Part shown: positions 34,214 through 43,684 of the stretch, piece after piece | Position numbering within the stretch: the first letter of the stretch is position 1 | How the letters are laid out: every line of letters starts with the position of its first letter | From: Rhizobacter koreensis | GTDB lineage: Bacteria > Pseudomonadota > Gammaproteobacteria > Burkholderiales > Burkholderiaceae_C | DNA: 64,000 bases | Direction of reading: 5' to 3' | NCBI RefSeq assembly: GCF_013366375.1 | Contig: NZ_JABWMJ010000005.1 | Coordinates: 248,001 to 312,000, forward strand | Made by a program: the position numbers and the translations under genes | Notes under the pieces: generated by a model | The model's database searches: none | What the model was told of the DNA's origin: nothing | The model's input: the letters and a program-made list of their open reading frames with translations, nothing else

Positions 34214-35332
34214 TCAGCGACCCCGGATGGCCTCCGCGAGCCCGCGTAGCCCGGCGCGGGTGGCATCCAGCGACTGCTCGATCACCTGCGCCTTCCACTC
34301 CGGCTCGTCGACGTAGAACGCGTCGCGGATCTGGCGCTTGATCGCCTGGCGCTTGCCGGCGTCGGTTTGCGGATGGTTTAGCAGCCACTGATCGGCGCGC
34401 AGGGCGTACAACACCTCCGGAATCGGCAGGGTTCCGAACTCGAGCGCGATGCCGGTGTACCGCGCCTGCGGGCACTCCTCGTACGCGACGCTCCACATCT
34501 CGCCGTTCAGCATCGCCGACGTCGAGGAGCCGTCGTGGGTCGAGGTCACGTCGCCCCACCAGGCCTGCACGCGCGCGAGCGTCTCCGGGTCGTTGCGACC
34601 GGCGAAGATGCGCTCGCCCTTGCCCTTGGGCCCGAGGCCGGTGTGCCAGTCGATCCAGCCGAGTTCGCGGCAGCGGCTTGCGTGACGCCGCAGCACCGCG
34701 CGCAGCGTCTGCTGGCTCCACGTCGGCGCGGTGCCGCCGAAGAAGATCCCGTCCGGGTGGCGATACTGCCCGGCCGACACGGCCTGCTGGAAGCCTCGCT
34801 CGCCGTGCTCGGCAATGAAGCGCTCGATCGTTTCCTGTGCCTCGGGCGGTGGCGGCCAGCTCGCCGGCACCAACGCGTCTGCGAGCGCGTCGTAGCCCGC
34901 GTTCGCCGGCGCTTGGGCGCCGAACGAGTGGAAGTTGCGGTTGAGGTCGACGTTCTCGTGGGTGGTCCGTCGCCACCACGAGAAGCCGTAGGAGTTCAGC
35001 GCGTGGATGTGCAGCACCGCCACTCCGGCGGCGCGCGCAAGCGCTCGCAGCCGAGCGTCGCCCAGCAGCGCGACCTGGGCAGCCGACCCGCAGAAACCTT
35101 CGACGCCGTGGCACGCACTGCTGACGACGAGCAGCGCGGAAGCAGCGGGGTCACCGTCGACGACGACGTCCATCGCCAGCGTCTCGCCGTCGCGCCCGCG
35201 CTCCGGATGCACGTGCGAGTCGACCGCGAGCCCCGCGGCCGACGCGGCAGCGAGGAACCGTGCCCGCGCCTCGGCGTAGCTCTGGGCGAAGCAGTCTTCG
35301 GCAGCCGGGCTGCCGGCCCCGTCGGACGTCAC
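34214..35332 (-). CDS. DUF2817 family (M14-like carboxypeptidase fold) protein
   Basis: 372 residues. The DUF2817 features are SSACHGVEGFCGSAAQV, HALNSYGFSWWRRTTHENVDLNRNFHSF, WIDWHTGLGPKGKGE and IALEFGT. These match the metallocarboxypeptidase (M14) zinc layout: His/Glu in HGVEG, a distal His in DWHTGLG, and catalytic Glu in LEFGT. Peptide or acyl-amino-acid cleavage is therefore likely; exact substrate is unknown. No signal peptide. The GTG start at 35332 overlaps the stop of the upstream M20 gene (GTGA), so the two enzymes are made together. Confidence 0.85.
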   Translation of the reverse strand: MTSDGAGSPAAEDCFAQSYAEARARFLAAASAAGLAVDSHVHPERGRDGETLAMDVVVDGDPAASALLVVSSACHGVEGFCGSAAQVALLGDARLRALARAAGVAVLHIHALNSYGFSWWRRTTHENVDLNRNFHSFGAQAPANAGYDALADALVPASWPPPPEAQETIERFIAEHGERGFQQAVSAGQYRHPDGIFFGGTAPTWSQQTLRAVLRRHASRCRELGWIDWHTGLGPKGKGERIFAGRNDPETLARVQAWWGDVTSTHDGSSTSAMLNGEMWSVAYEECPQARYTGIALEFGTLPIPEVLYALRADQWLLNHPQTDAGKRQAIKRQIRDAFYVDEPEWKAQVIEQSLDATRAGLRGLAEAIRGR

Positions 35333-36519
35333 CGCGGCGCCAGCCAGGCCTCCGCCAAGCGCACCCACAGCGTCGCGCCAAGCGGGATGAGGTCGTCGTT
35401 GAAGTCGTAGCTGGGGTTGTGCAGCATGCACGGGCCCATGCCGTGGCCGCCTTCGCGATGGCTGCCGTCGCCGTTGCCGATGAGGAAGTAGCAGCCGGGC
35501 TTCTCGAGCAGGAAGAAGCTGAAGTCCTCGGCGCCCATGGTCGGCTCGAACACCTGCACGTTCTCGGCGCCGACCATCTCGGTCATCACGCGCTGCACGA
35601 ACTCGGTCTCGGCCGGATGGTTGATCGTCGGCGGGTAGTTGCGCTTGAACTCGAACTCGCAGGTGGCGTCGAACGCGGCGCAGGTGTTCTCGGCGACCGT
35701 GCGCATGCGCTGCTCGATCATGTCGAGCACCTCGAGCGTGAAGGTGCGCACCGTGCCCTGCAGCTCGCAGCTCTCGGGCACGACGTTGGTGGCTTCGCCG
35801 GCGTGGATCATCGTCACCGAGATCACGCCGGGGTCGATCGGCCGCTTGTTGCGGCTGACGATGGTCTGGAACGCCTGGACCATCTGGCATGCCACCGGCA
35901 CCGGGTCGATGCCGTTGTGGGGCATCGCGGCGTGCGCGCCCTTGCCGCGGATCGTGATCCTGAACTCGTTGCTCGACGCGAACGCCGGCCCGGTCTTGAG
36001 GGCGAACTGGCCGGCCGCCATGCCGGGCCAGTTGTGCGCGCCGAAGATCGCCTCCATCGGGAACTGCTCGAAGAGGCCATCCCTGATCATCTCGCGCGCG
36101 CCGCCGCCGCCTTCCTCGGCCGGCTGGAAGATCAGGTACACGGTGCCGTCGTAGTTGCGGTGCTTGGCCAGATGCTTGGCCGCGCCGAGCAGCATCGCCA
36201 CGTGGCCGTCGTGACCGCAGGCGTGCATCTTTCCCGGGTACTGGCTCGCGTGCTCGAAGCGGTTGTGCTCGGTGATCGGCAGCGCGTCCATGTCGGCGCG
36301 AAGGCCCACCGCGCGATCGCTGGTGCCCTGCTTGAGGATGGCGACGATGCCGGTCCTGCCGAGCCCGCGGTGGATCGGGATGCCCCACGCGGTGAGCTGC
36401 GCGGCGATCACGTCGGCGGTCCGCTGCTCCTCGAAGCAGAGCTCGGGGTGGGCGTGGAGGTCGCGACGCACGGCGGCGATGTCCGCGGCGTCGGCGAGGA
36501 TCGATTCGATCATCTTCAT
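35329..36519 (-). CDS. M20-family amidohydrolase (hippurate hydrolase / aminoacylase type)
   Basis: 396 residues. Metal and catalytic motifs are HACGHDGHVAML, the Glu pair in FQPAEEGGGGA, and GAHNWPGMAAG. The dimerisation domain carries GKGAHAAMPHNGIDP. The last metal ligand region is PTMGAEDFSFF. The enzyme hydrolyses N-acyl or N-benzoyl amino acids in the cytoplasm. ATG 36519 starts MKMIESILADAADIAAVRRDLHAHPELCFEE, the normal N-terminus. It leads a two-gene leftward operon with the DUF2817 gene, suggesting stepwise breakdown of acylated amino acids or short peptides. Confidence 0.92.
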   Translation of the reverse strand: MKMIESILADAADIAAVRRDLHAHPELCFEEQRTADVIAAQLTAWGIPIHRGLGRTGIVAILKQGTSDRAVGLRADMDALPITEHNRFEHASQYPGKMHACGHDGHVAMLLGAAKHLAKHRNYDGTVYLIFQPAEEGGGGAREMIRDGLFEQFPMEAIFGAHNWPGMAAGQFALKTGPAFASSNEFRITIRGKGAHAAMPHNGIDPVPVACQMVQAFQTIVSRNKRPIDPGVISVTMIHAGEATNVVPESCELQGTVRTFTLEVLDMIEQRMRTVAENTCAAFDATCEFEFKRNYPPTINHPAETEFVQRVMTEMVGAENVQVFEPTMGAEDFSFFLLEKPGCYFLIGNGDGSHREGGHGMGPCMLHNPSYDFNDDLIPLGATLWVRLAEAWLAPR

Positions 36520-36731
36520 CGGCTGGCTCCGTTGCGCGGGGCGGCCGTGGCTCGCCCGGCGTCGGACGAGTGTACGCGTCGGCCATCGCCCTCGAGCCGA
36601 GGTGCGCGGGTGGCCTGGCCGGCGCAGGGCACAGGCGGCGCGCGGTCGCCGCCTGCGCCGGCTCGCCGGAGCCCCGCACGCACGCTCCCCGCGCGGCGAG
36701 CTCGCACCGAGGCCTGTGCAATAGTGGCGCA

Positions 36732-38810
36732 ATGACCGTGACGAGCGTCGTCCGCGCGGCCTGTCCGCACGACTGCCCCGACACCTGCGCCATGCTGGTG
36801 ACGGTCGAGGATGGCCGCGCGATCAAGGTCCACGGCGACCCGGCGCACCCGACGACGATGGGTGCGCTCTGCACCAAGGTCTCGCGCTATCCCGAGCGCA
36901 CCTATCACCCCGAGCGCGTCCTGCATCCGCTCAGGCGCGTGGGCCCCAAGGGCAGCAAGCGCTTCGTGCGCGTCAGCTGGGACGAGGCGCTCGGCGACGT
37001 CGCGGCGCGTCTGCAATCCATCGCCGCGCGCGACCCCGAGGCGATCGTTCCCTACAGCTATGCCGGCACGATGGGGCTGGTGCAGGGCGAGAGCATGGCG
37101 GCGCGCTTCTTCCACCGCCTGGGCGCATCGCGTCTCGACCGCACGATCTGTTCGGCGGCGGGCGGCGCCGGCCTGGCTGCGACATACGGCGGCAAGGTCG
37201 GCATGCACGTCGAGCACTTCGCCGAGAGCCGCCTCATCGTCATCTGGGGCAGCAACTCGATCACGTCGAACCTCCACTTCTGGGCCTTCGCGCAGGCCGC
37301 CAAGCGAAACGGCGCCAAGCTGATCTGCATCGACCCGCGGCGCACCGACACGGCCGACAAGTGCCACCAGCACATCGCCTTGTTGCCGGGCACCGACGGC
37401 GCGCTCGCGCTCGGCGTGATGCACGAGCTGATCGGCAACGACTGGCTCGACCACGACTACATCGAGCGTCACACCGAGGGCTGGCCCAAGCTGCGCGAGC
37501 GTGCGCTCGAATGGCCGCCCGAGCGCGTGGCGGCAACGTGCGGCATCACGGCCGACGAGGTGCGCGGCCTCGCGCGCGACTACGGCAGCACCGCGCCGGC
37601 CGCGATCCGTCTCAACTACGGCATGCAGCGGGTGAGGGGCGGCGGCAACGCGACACGGCTGATCGCGATCCTGCCGTGCCTCGTCGGCGCCTGGCGCCAT
37701 CGCGCCGGTGGCCTCTTGCTGTCCGCGTCCGGCTGGTTCGCGCCGCGCGTCGGCGACGCTGCGCTCAAGCGGCCCGACCTGCTGGGCGGGCGTCGGCCGC
37801 GCACGATCAACATGAGCACGATCGGCGACGACCTGCTGCGCGAGGCCGACGAACGGCTGCCCGACGGCAGCCGCTTCGGCCCGAGGATCGAGGCGCTCGT
37901 CGTCTACAACAGCAACCCGGTCGCGGTCGCGCCGGAGTCGCCCAAGGTGCTCGCGGGCTTCCGGCGCGACGACCTGTTCACGGTGGTGCTCGAGCACTTC
38001 ATGACCGACACCGCCGACGAGGCCGACTTCGTGCTGCCGGCGACCACCCAGCTCGAGCATCTCGACGTGCACACGAGCTATGGTCATACCTATGCACTGA
38101 TCAACGAGCCGGCGATCGCGCCGCTCGGGGAAGCCAGGCCCAACACGCAAATCTTCCGCGAGCTCGCCGCGCGCATGGGGTTCGACGACGCCTGCTTCAA
38201 GGAGTCGGACGAGGCCATCGCGCGGCAGGCGTTCGACCCGGCGCGCTCGGGCATCGCGTTCGACACGCTGCGCGAGCACGGCTGGGCCAAGCTGCAGCTC
38301 GCCGAGGCGCCGTTCGCGAACGGCAACTTCCCGACGCGCTCGGGGCGCTGCATGATCGATTCGCCGACGCTCGGCATCCCCGACCACGTGCCGAACCACG
38401 AGACACCCGCGACCACGCCCGAGCTCGCCGCGCGCTATCCGCTCGCGATGATCTCGCCGCCGGCGCGCCATCACCTCAACTCGACCTTCGTCAACGTGAC
38501 GAGCCTGCGCGCGATCGAAGGCGAGCCGCTGGTCGAGATCCACCCCGACGACGCGGTGCCGCGCGGCGTCGTGTCGGGCGCGCTGGTGCGCGTGTTCAAC
38601 GACCGCGGCAGCTACCTCTGCAAGGCCGAGGTCGCGACGCGCGCGCGGCCCGGGGTCGTCAACGGGCTCGGCATCTGGTGGCGCAAGCTCGGGCCGGACG
38701 GCACCAACGTCAACGAACTGACGCACCAGCGCGTGACCGACCTCGGCGCCGGCCCCAGCTTCTACGACTGCCTGGTGCAGGTCGAAGTCGCAGCGCCCGC
38801 GACCGCGTGA
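36732..38810 (+). CDS. molybdopterin-containing oxidoreductase (DMSO-reductase superfamily)
   Basis: 692 residues. The N-terminal [4Fe-4S] site is C11-x3-C15-x3-C19-x27-C47. Molybdopterin-binding segments follow: IWGSNSITSNLHFW, ICIDPRRTDTADKCHQHI, LPGTDGALALGVMHELI, and the C-terminal NDRGSYLCKAEV / GLGIWW region. No Tat signal is present, so it is cytoplasmic. The partner electron carrier and the substrate are unknown; the family ranges from formate dehydrogenase-like to polysulfide and oxyanion reductases. It is the first of four genes chained by 4-nt overlaps. The M20 gene diverges 213 bases upstream. Confidence 0.9.
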   Translation: MTVTSVVRAACPHDCPDTCAMLVTVEDGRAIKVHGDPAHPTTMGALCTKVSRYPERTYHPERVLHPLRRVGPKGSKRFVRVSWDEALGDVAARLQSIAARDPEAIVPYSYAGTMGLVQGESMAARFFHRLGASRLDRTICSAAGGAGLAATYGGKVGMHVEHFAESRLIVIWGSNSITSNLHFWAFAQAAKRNGAKLICIDPRRTDTADKCHQHIALLPGTDGALALGVMHELIGNDWLDHDYIERHTEGWPKLRERALEWPPERVAATCGITADEVRGLARDYGSTAPAAIRLNYGMQRVRGGGNATRLIAILPCLVGAWRHRAGGLLLSASGWFAPRVGDAALKRPDLLGGRRPRTINMSTIGDDLLREADERLPDGSRFGPRIEALVVYNSNPVAVAPESPKVLAGFRRDDLFTVVLEHFMTDTADEADFVLPATTQLEHLDVHTSYGHTYALINEPAIAPLGEARPNTQIFRELAARMGFDDACFKESDEAIARQAFDPARSGIAFDTLREHGWAKLQLAEAPFANGNFPTRSGRCMIDSPTLGIPDHVPNHETPATTPELAARYPLAMISPPARHHLNSTFVNVTSLRAIEGEPLVEIHPDDAVPRGVVSGALVRVFNDRGSYLCKAEVATRARPGVVNGLGIWWRKLGPDGTNVNELTHQRVTDLGAGPSFYDCLVQVEVAAPATA

Positions 38811-39934
38811 GGCGCGCGCGGGCGATGGCAGCGCTCGGCGGATCGGGACTCGCGGCAGCGCTGCTCGTCACCGCGACCGCGTGTCTGACGAGCGGCTGCT
38901 CGACGCTCGGCTACTACGCACAGGCGGTCTCGGGACACCTCGCGATCGTGCGGGCGGCGCGGCCCGTCGCCGACTGGGTCGCCGACCCGGCAACGCCGCC
39001 GGCGCTGAAGCAGCGCCTCGAACTCAGTCAGCAGATGCGCGACTTCGCGGTGCAGAAGGTCGGGCTGCCCGACAACGCGAGCTACCGTCGCTACGCCGAC
39101 CTCGGGCGTCCGGCGGCGGTGTGGAACGTCGTCGCCGCGCCCGAGCTCGGCCTTCGGCTCAAGACCTGGTGCTTCGTCGTGGTCGGCTGCGTCGGCTACC
39201 GCGGCTACTTCGACGAGGCCGCCGCCGAGGCGCTCGGCGCCGAGCTGCGCGCGGAGGGCTGGGACGTCGCGGTCTACCCGGTGCCGGCCTACTCGACGCT
39301 CGGCGCGCTGCCGGGTTCGTGGTTCGCCGACCCGCTGCTCAACACCTTCATCCGGCAGCCAGACGGCGAGCTGGCGCGGCTGATCTTCCACGAGCTCGCG
39401 CACCAGGTCGCGTTCGCCAAGGGCGACACGCTGTTCAACGAGTCGTTCGCGACCGCGGTCGAGCGCATCGGCGCGACGCGCTGGCTCGCGACGCACGCGG
39501 ACGCGGCAGCGCTCGCCGCCGACGCCCGCCGCGATCAGCGTCGTGCCGACTTCCGCCGGCTCGTGATGCGCTACCGCGGCGAGCTCGAGGTGCTCTACGC
39601 CAGCCCGGCGAGCGAGGCCGACAAGCGCGCCGGCAAGGCACGCGTGCTGCAGGCGATGCGCGACGACTACGCCGAGCTCAAGCGCACGCGTTGGGACGGC
39701 TACGCCGGCTACGACCGCTGGTTCGAGCACGCCAACAACGCGTCGATCGGCGTCCTTTCCGCCTACAACGACGCCGCGCCGGCCTTCGAGCGCCTGTTCG
39801 AGCGCGAAGGGCGCGACTTTGCGCGCTTCTACGCCGAGGTGCGGCGCCTCGCGGCCGCCAGCCGTGCCGAGCGCCGCGCCGCGCTCGGCATCGATGACGC
39901 CGCCGCGCCTGGCGGCAAGGACGAACCCCGATGA
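38807..39934 (+). CDS. putative zinc aminopeptidase lipoprotein (HEXXH, COG4324 type)
   Basis: 375 residues from GTG 38807, which overlaps the preceding stop as GTGA and gives a basic n-region (RRARA). The start ATG 38825 is an alternative. The signal ends at a lipobox near CLTSGCS, so it is probably an anchored envelope lipoprotein. Zinc motif H195-E-L-A-H199, with E212 (NESFAT) 13 residues later, is a gluzincin-type site. Family members are annotated as predicted aminopeptidases. The next gene overlaps by 4 nt. No propeptide or PDZ domain is seen. Confidence 0.85.
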   Translation: MRRARAMAALGGSGLAAALLVTATACLTSGCSTLGYYAQAVSGHLAIVRAARPVADWVADPATPPALKQRLELSQQMRDFAVQKVGLPDNASYRRYADLGRPAAVWNVVAAPELGLRLKTWCFVVVGCVGYRGYFDEAAAEALGAELRAEGWDVAVYPVPAYSTLGALPGSWFADPLLNTFIRQPDGELARLIFHELAHQVAFAKGDTLFNESFATAVERIGATRWLATHADAAALAADARRDQRRADFRRLVMRYRGELEVLYASPASEADKRAGKARVLQAMRDDYAELKRTRWDGYAGYDRWFEHANNASIGVLSAYNDAAPAFERLFEREGRDFARFYAEVRRLAAASRAERRAALGIDDAAAPGGKDEPR

Positions 39935-40494
39935 TCATCCGCTTCCGTCGCCAGCACGCGCTCGGTCTCGTCGAGATGCGCAGACTGGTCAGGCCCTGGA
40001 TCCGCGACCTCGCGGCGCGCTACGCGTTGCAGACCTTCGTGGTGAAGGGCAGGAACGCCGACGTGGTCAAGTTCTCGCGCGCCGGTGTCGACGGCGAAGT
40101 CAGCGTCGGCGCCGACCACGTCGAGGTGAGCGCGCAGTTCGGGTTCCTGTTCGCCGCGTTCGGTCAGACCATCGGCGCCGAGATCGAGAAGAACCTCGAC
40201 GCGTTCATGGCCGACGCGAGGCGCGCCTCTGCTGAAGCGACCGCTGCGGGCGCACCGTCAGGCAGCGACGCACCCGGCGCGGGCCCTGCGGCCGAGGCGG
40301 GCGCCGACCACCTCGACGGGGCCGCCGCAGCGCCGGGTGCGCGAACGCCGCCCCGCGCTGACGCCGGGCCCGGGCGCACGGCGGCGAAACGTGCCGGGAA
40401 AGCGAGCGATCCGAGCGCTGCGCCCCGGCCCGCACCTGGCGGCGCCGCTGCCGTCGATCGGGCGGCCGCGAAGCGACGCTCCCGCAAGGCGTGA
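39931..40494 (+). CDS. polyhydroxyalkanoate-granule system-type protein with low-complexity tail
   Basis: 187 residues. Residues 1-92 match the PHA granule-region family (HALGLVEMRRLVRPWIRDLAARY, VVKFSRAGVDGEVSVGADHVEVSAQFGFLFAAFG, IEKNLDAFM). Residues 95-187 are Ala/Gly/Pro/Arg-rich with AAKR-type repeats, reminiscent of histone-like or phasin tails that bind DNA or granule surfaces. No PHA synthase is in the window. It overlaps genes on both sides by 4 nt (ATGA and GTGA). Inference: a granule-associated or nucleoid-associated role. Confidence 0.8.
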   Translation: MIIRFRRQHALGLVEMRRLVRPWIRDLAARYALQTFVVKGRNADVVKFSRAGVDGEVSVGADHVEVSAQFGFLFAAFGQTIGAEIEKNLDAFMADARRASAEATAAGAPSGSDAPGAGPAAEAGADHLDGAAAAPGARTPPRADAGPGRTAAKRAGKASDPSAAPRPAPGGAAAVDRAAAKRRSRKA

Positions 40495-41333
40495 GCCCGG
40501 CTGGCGCGCGCGTTGGGGTCGCGTCGCGCGTGGTGTCGCTGCTCGTCGTCGGGCTGCTCGGACTGCTCGCGCTCTACGTGGCGCTCTGCGCGCTGCTGTT
40601 CTTGGTGCAGCGCTCGCTCATCTACTACCCGCAGCCCGGACGCGCCGGCGGCGCCCAAACCATCGCGCTTGCCGCTCCCGATGCCGCACTCAACGTCGGC
40701 GTGCGGCCGCATCCCGGACACCGAGCGGTGCTCTACTTCGGCGGCAACGCCGAGGACGTCGGCGGGAGCCTGCCGACGCTCGCGGCGGCCTTTCCCGATC
40801 GCGCGCTGTTCCTGATGCACTACCGCGGCTACGGCGGCAGCAGCGGCGCGCCGAGCGAGCGCGCGCTCGTCGACGACGCCGTGCGGCTGTTCGATCACGC
40901 TTTCGCCGAGCATCCGGACGTGACGGTGGTCGGGCGCAGCCTCGGCAGCGGCGTCGCCGCGCAGCTCGCGGCGCGCCGGCCGGTCGCGCGGGTCGTGCTC
41001 GTCACACCGTACGACAGCGTCGAGGCGCTCGCCGCCGCTCAGTTCCCGTTCGTGCCGGTGCGCTGGCTGCTGCGCGACCGCTTCGATTCGGCGTCGGTGG
41101 CGCCGCGCATCGCCGTGCCGACGACGCTGGTGATCGCCGAGCACGACGAGGTGATCCCGCGCGCCAACTCGGAGCGCCTGCGTGAGCGCTTCGCACCGGG
41201 CGTCGCCAGCTGGCGTGTCTTGCCTCGCACCGGTCACAACTCGATTTCGGAGAGCCCGGAGTACCTGGACGCGCTGCGCGGGGATCAGCCCGCTCGTACC
41301 CGCGGACTCGGGCCACTGAGCGCCCACCGGTGA
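40491..41333 (+). CDS. membrane-anchored alpha/beta hydrolase
   Basis: 280 residues from a GTG overlapping the preceding stop (GTGA). One N-terminal membrane helix (residues about 12-38, VVSLLVVGLLGLLALYVALCALLFL) anchors it, with RSLIYYPQPG after it. The body has the oxyanion region LYFGGNAED, the nucleophile elbow VVGRSLGSG with S150, the acid in IAEHDEVIP, and a terminal His in RTGHN. This resembles the ABHD13/BEM46-like hydrolases, whose substrates are mostly unknown. It is the last of the four-gene chain; 142 bases without features follow. Confidence 0.88.
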   Translation: MSPAGARVGVASRVVSLLVVGLLGLLALYVALCALLFLVQRSLIYYPQPGRAGGAQTIALAAPDAALNVGVRPHPGHRAVLYFGGNAEDVGGSLPTLAAAFPDRALFLMHYRGYGGSSGAPSERALVDDAVRLFDHAFAEHPDVTVVGRSLGSGVAAQLAARRPVARVVLVTPYDSVEALAAAQFPFVPVRWLLRDRFDSASVAPRIAVPTTLVIAEHDEVIPRANSERLRERFAPGVASWRVLPRTGHNSISESPEYLDALRGDQPARTRGLGPLSAHR

Positions 41334-41475
41334 GCGCCCTGCCGCGGGCGCACCACATGCCTGTCGGCGTCGTGGTGCGAACCCGGGCAGGCGCGAACGC
41401 GGCGTCGACCCAGCGCACCGCGCCGCGGCTCGCGTTCCACGCCGGCGCAACCCGGTCCCTACAATCGCGCGCTCC

Positions 41476-42399
41476 ATGCCAGCCATTTCGTTCCAGAACG
41501 TCGGCAAGACGTTCGCGTCGCCGCGCGGGAGCGTGCGGGCCCTCGACGACGTGAGCTTCGACATCGAGGCCGGCGAGTTCTTCGGGCTGCTCGGCCCGAA
41601 TGGTGCCGGCAAGACCACGCTGATCAGCATCCTTGCGGGCCTCGCGCGCGCGACCAGCGGCCACATCACGGTGCTCGGCCACGACGTCGTCACCGCGTAC
41701 GCCGACGCGCGGCGCAGCCTCGGCATCGTGCCGCAGGAGCTGGTGTTCGACCCGTTCTTCAGCGTGCGCGAGGCGCTGCGCATCCAGAGCGGCTATTTCG
41801 GCGTGCGCGGCAACGACGCGTGGATCGACGAGCTGCTCGTCAACCTGGGCCTGGCGGACAAGGCGAACGCCAACATGCGCCAGCTCTCGGGCGGCATGAA
41901 GCGCCGCGTGCTGGTTGCCCAGGCGCTGGTCCACCGGCCGCCGGTGATCGTGCTCGACGAGCCGACCGCGGGGGTCGACGTCGAGCTGCGCCAGACGCTC
42001 TGGCAGTTCGTCGCCCGCCTCAACAAGGAGGGCCATACGGTGCTGCTGACCACGCACTACCTCGAGGAAGCCGAGGCGCTGTGCCATCGCATCGCGATGC
42101 TCAAGCAAGGCCGCGTGGTCGCACTCGACCGCACCTCGGCGCTGCTCGCGGGCACCGCGAGCACGATGCTGCGCTTCAAGCTCGACAAGCCGCTGCCGGC
42201 GCAACTGGCCGATCGGGCCCGGGTCACCGGCCGCATCGTGCAGCTGAAGGCGCACGACGCGCGCGAGGTCGAGTCGATCCTCGCGGTGCTGCACGGCGCC
42301 GGCTGCGAGCCGGAAGACCTGGAAATCGGCCGCGCCGACCTCGAGGACGTGTTCATCGAGATCATGCAGGGCGAGACGCCGGCACGGGTCGCCGCATGA
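41476..42399 (+). CDS. ABC exporter ATP-binding protein (ABC-2, NodI/YadG type)
   Basis: 307 residues. Walker A GPNGAGKTT (about 40-48), Q-loop PQELVFDPF, signature LSGGMKRR, Walker B VIVLDEPTAG and switch His in TTHYLEEAE are all present. The C-terminal extension after residue 215 is usual in DrrA/NodI-like ATPases. It powers the permease encoded next, with an ATGA overlap at 42396. The pair upstream of bolA-murA is a conserved order in beta-proteobacteria; in several relatives mla lipid-transport genes precede it, but not here. Confidence 0.93.
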   Translation: MPAISFQNVGKTFASPRGSVRALDDVSFDIEAGEFFGLLGPNGAGKTTLISILAGLARATSGHITVLGHDVVTAYADARRSLGIVPQELVFDPFFSVREALRIQSGYFGVRGNDAWIDELLVNLGLADKANANMRQLSGGMKRRVLVAQALVHRPPVIVLDEPTAGVDVELRQTLWQFVARLNKEGHTVLLTTHYLEEAEALCHRIAMLKQGRVVALDRTSALLAGTASTMLRFKLDKPLPAQLADRARVTGRIVQLKAHDAREVESILAVLHGAGCEPEDLEIGRADLEDVFIEIMQGETPARVAA

Positions 42400-43262
42400 A
42401 CGCGCCCGCACGACCGCCGGAAGGTGGCGCAGCGGCTGGCGACGCGCTCGCGGCGCGCCCGGCCGCGACGCGTTTGCGCCCACGGCCGCGCATCGACACC
42501 ACCCTGCTCGCCGGCGCCCGCACGCTGCTCTACAAGGAGGTGCTGCGCTTCTGGAAGGTGAGCTTCCAGACCGTCGCGGCGCCGGTGCTCACCGCGATGC
42601 TGTACCTGCTGATCTTCGGCCACGTGCTCGAGGGCCGGGTCACGGTGTTCGAATCGGTCGGCTACACGAGCTTCCTGATTCCGGGCCTCGTGATGATGAG
42701 CGTGCTGCAGAACGCATTCGCCAACAGCAGCTCGTCGCTCATTCAAAGCAAGATCACCGGCAACCTGGTCTTTTTGCTGGTCGCGCCGCTCTCGCACTGG
42801 GCCTGGTTCGTCGCCTACGTCGGTGCGTCGGTGGTGCGCGGGGTGGCGGTCGGCGCCGGCGTGCTGCTGGTGACGGTGTGGTTCGCGCCGCTGCACGTGG
42901 CCAACGCGCTGTGGGTGCTCGTGTTCACGCTCTGCGGCGCGACGCTGATGGGCGCGCTCGGCCTGCTCGCGGGCCTCTGGGCCGAAAAGTTCGACCAGAT
43001 CGCGGCGTTCCAGAACTTCATCATCATGCCGATGACGTTCCTCTCGGGCGTCTTCTACTCGGTGAAGTCGCTGCCGCCGTTCTGGTACGAGGCGAGCCAC
43101 CTGAACCCGTTCTTCTACATGGTCGACGGCTTCCGGCACGGCTTCTTCGGCACCAGCGACGTCTCGCCGTGGACCAGCCTGGCGGTCGTGCTGGCGAGCC
43201 TCGTCGTCGTCTGCGGCACCTGCCTGCACCTGCTGCGCATCGGCTACAAGATCCGCCACTAG
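42396..43262 (+). CDS. ABC-2 type permease (YadH/NodJ type)
   Basis: 288 residues. A cytoplasmic start of about 40 residues is followed by six hydrophobic segments. The ABC-2 signature region is FMVDGFRHGFF preceded by SGVFYSVKSLPPFWYEASHLNPFFY. It forms the membrane channel with the ATPase at 41476; the exported substrate is not known, and polysaccharide or lipid-type export is common for the family. ATG 42396 overlaps the ATPase stop. bolA follows 35 bases later. Confidence 0.92.
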   Translation: MNAPARPPEGGAAAGDALAARPAATRLRPRPRIDTTLLAGARTLLYKEVLRFWKVSFQTVAAPVLTAMLYLLIFGHVLEGRVTVFESVGYTSFLIPGLVMMSVLQNAFANSSSSLIQSKITGNLVFLLVAPLSHWAWFVAYVGASVVRGVAVGAGVLLVTVWFAPLHVANALWVLVFTLCGATLMGALGLLAGLWAEKFDQIAAFQNFIIMPMTFLSGVFYSVKSLPPFWYEASHLNPFFYMVDGFRHGFFGTSDVSPWTSLAVVLASLVVVCGTCLHLLRIGYKIRH

Positions 43263-43297
43263 GCAGACCGCCTGCGCGCACCGCTTAGACTTTCCCG

Positions 43298-43582
43298 ATG
43301 GCCGAACCGACCCCTGCCGACCTCGAGCGTTTCATCGCGGACGGGCTCGCCTGCGAGCACGTCGAGGTGACCGGCGACGGGCGCCACTTCTTCGCGACCA
43401 TCGTGTCGAGCGAGTTCGAGGGCGCCAGCCGCATCCGCCGCCACCAGAGGGTTTACCAGGCGCTCGGCGATAGAATGCGCGACGAAATCCATGCGCTGTC
43501 GATGAGAACGCTGACCCCCACCGAGTGGACGCTGGACGCCAGCCAGGCGGGGTCGGGCGCGTCGGCCTCCCACCACCGCTGA
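43298..43582 (+). CDS. BolA-family protein
   Basis: 94 residues. The BolA fold is seen in CEHVEVTGDGRHFFATIVSSEFEGASRIRRHQRVYQALGDRM...HALSMRTLTPTEW. The His in RRHQRVY aligns with the invariant His that, with a monothiol glutaredoxin, holds a [2Fe-2S] cluster. Its place before murA matches IbaG (YrbA) of E. coli. Roles reported for the family are iron-sulfur trafficking and acid stress. The last 15 residues are Ser/Ala/His-rich. murA starts 102 bases later. Confidence 0.92.
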   Translation: MAEPTPADLERFIADGLACEHVEVTGDGRHFFATIVSSEFEGASRIRRHQRVYQALGDRMRDEIHALSMRTLTPTEWTLDASQAGSGASASHHR

Positions 43583-43684
43583 TCCTTCGGCCGCGGCTTC
43601 GCGGCAGGCTCGCTGCCCGTCGTTGTGCGCCGTGCGGCGCCGCCCGCCGGTCCGCACCGGGCAGCTTCTGACGAAGATCGATCG

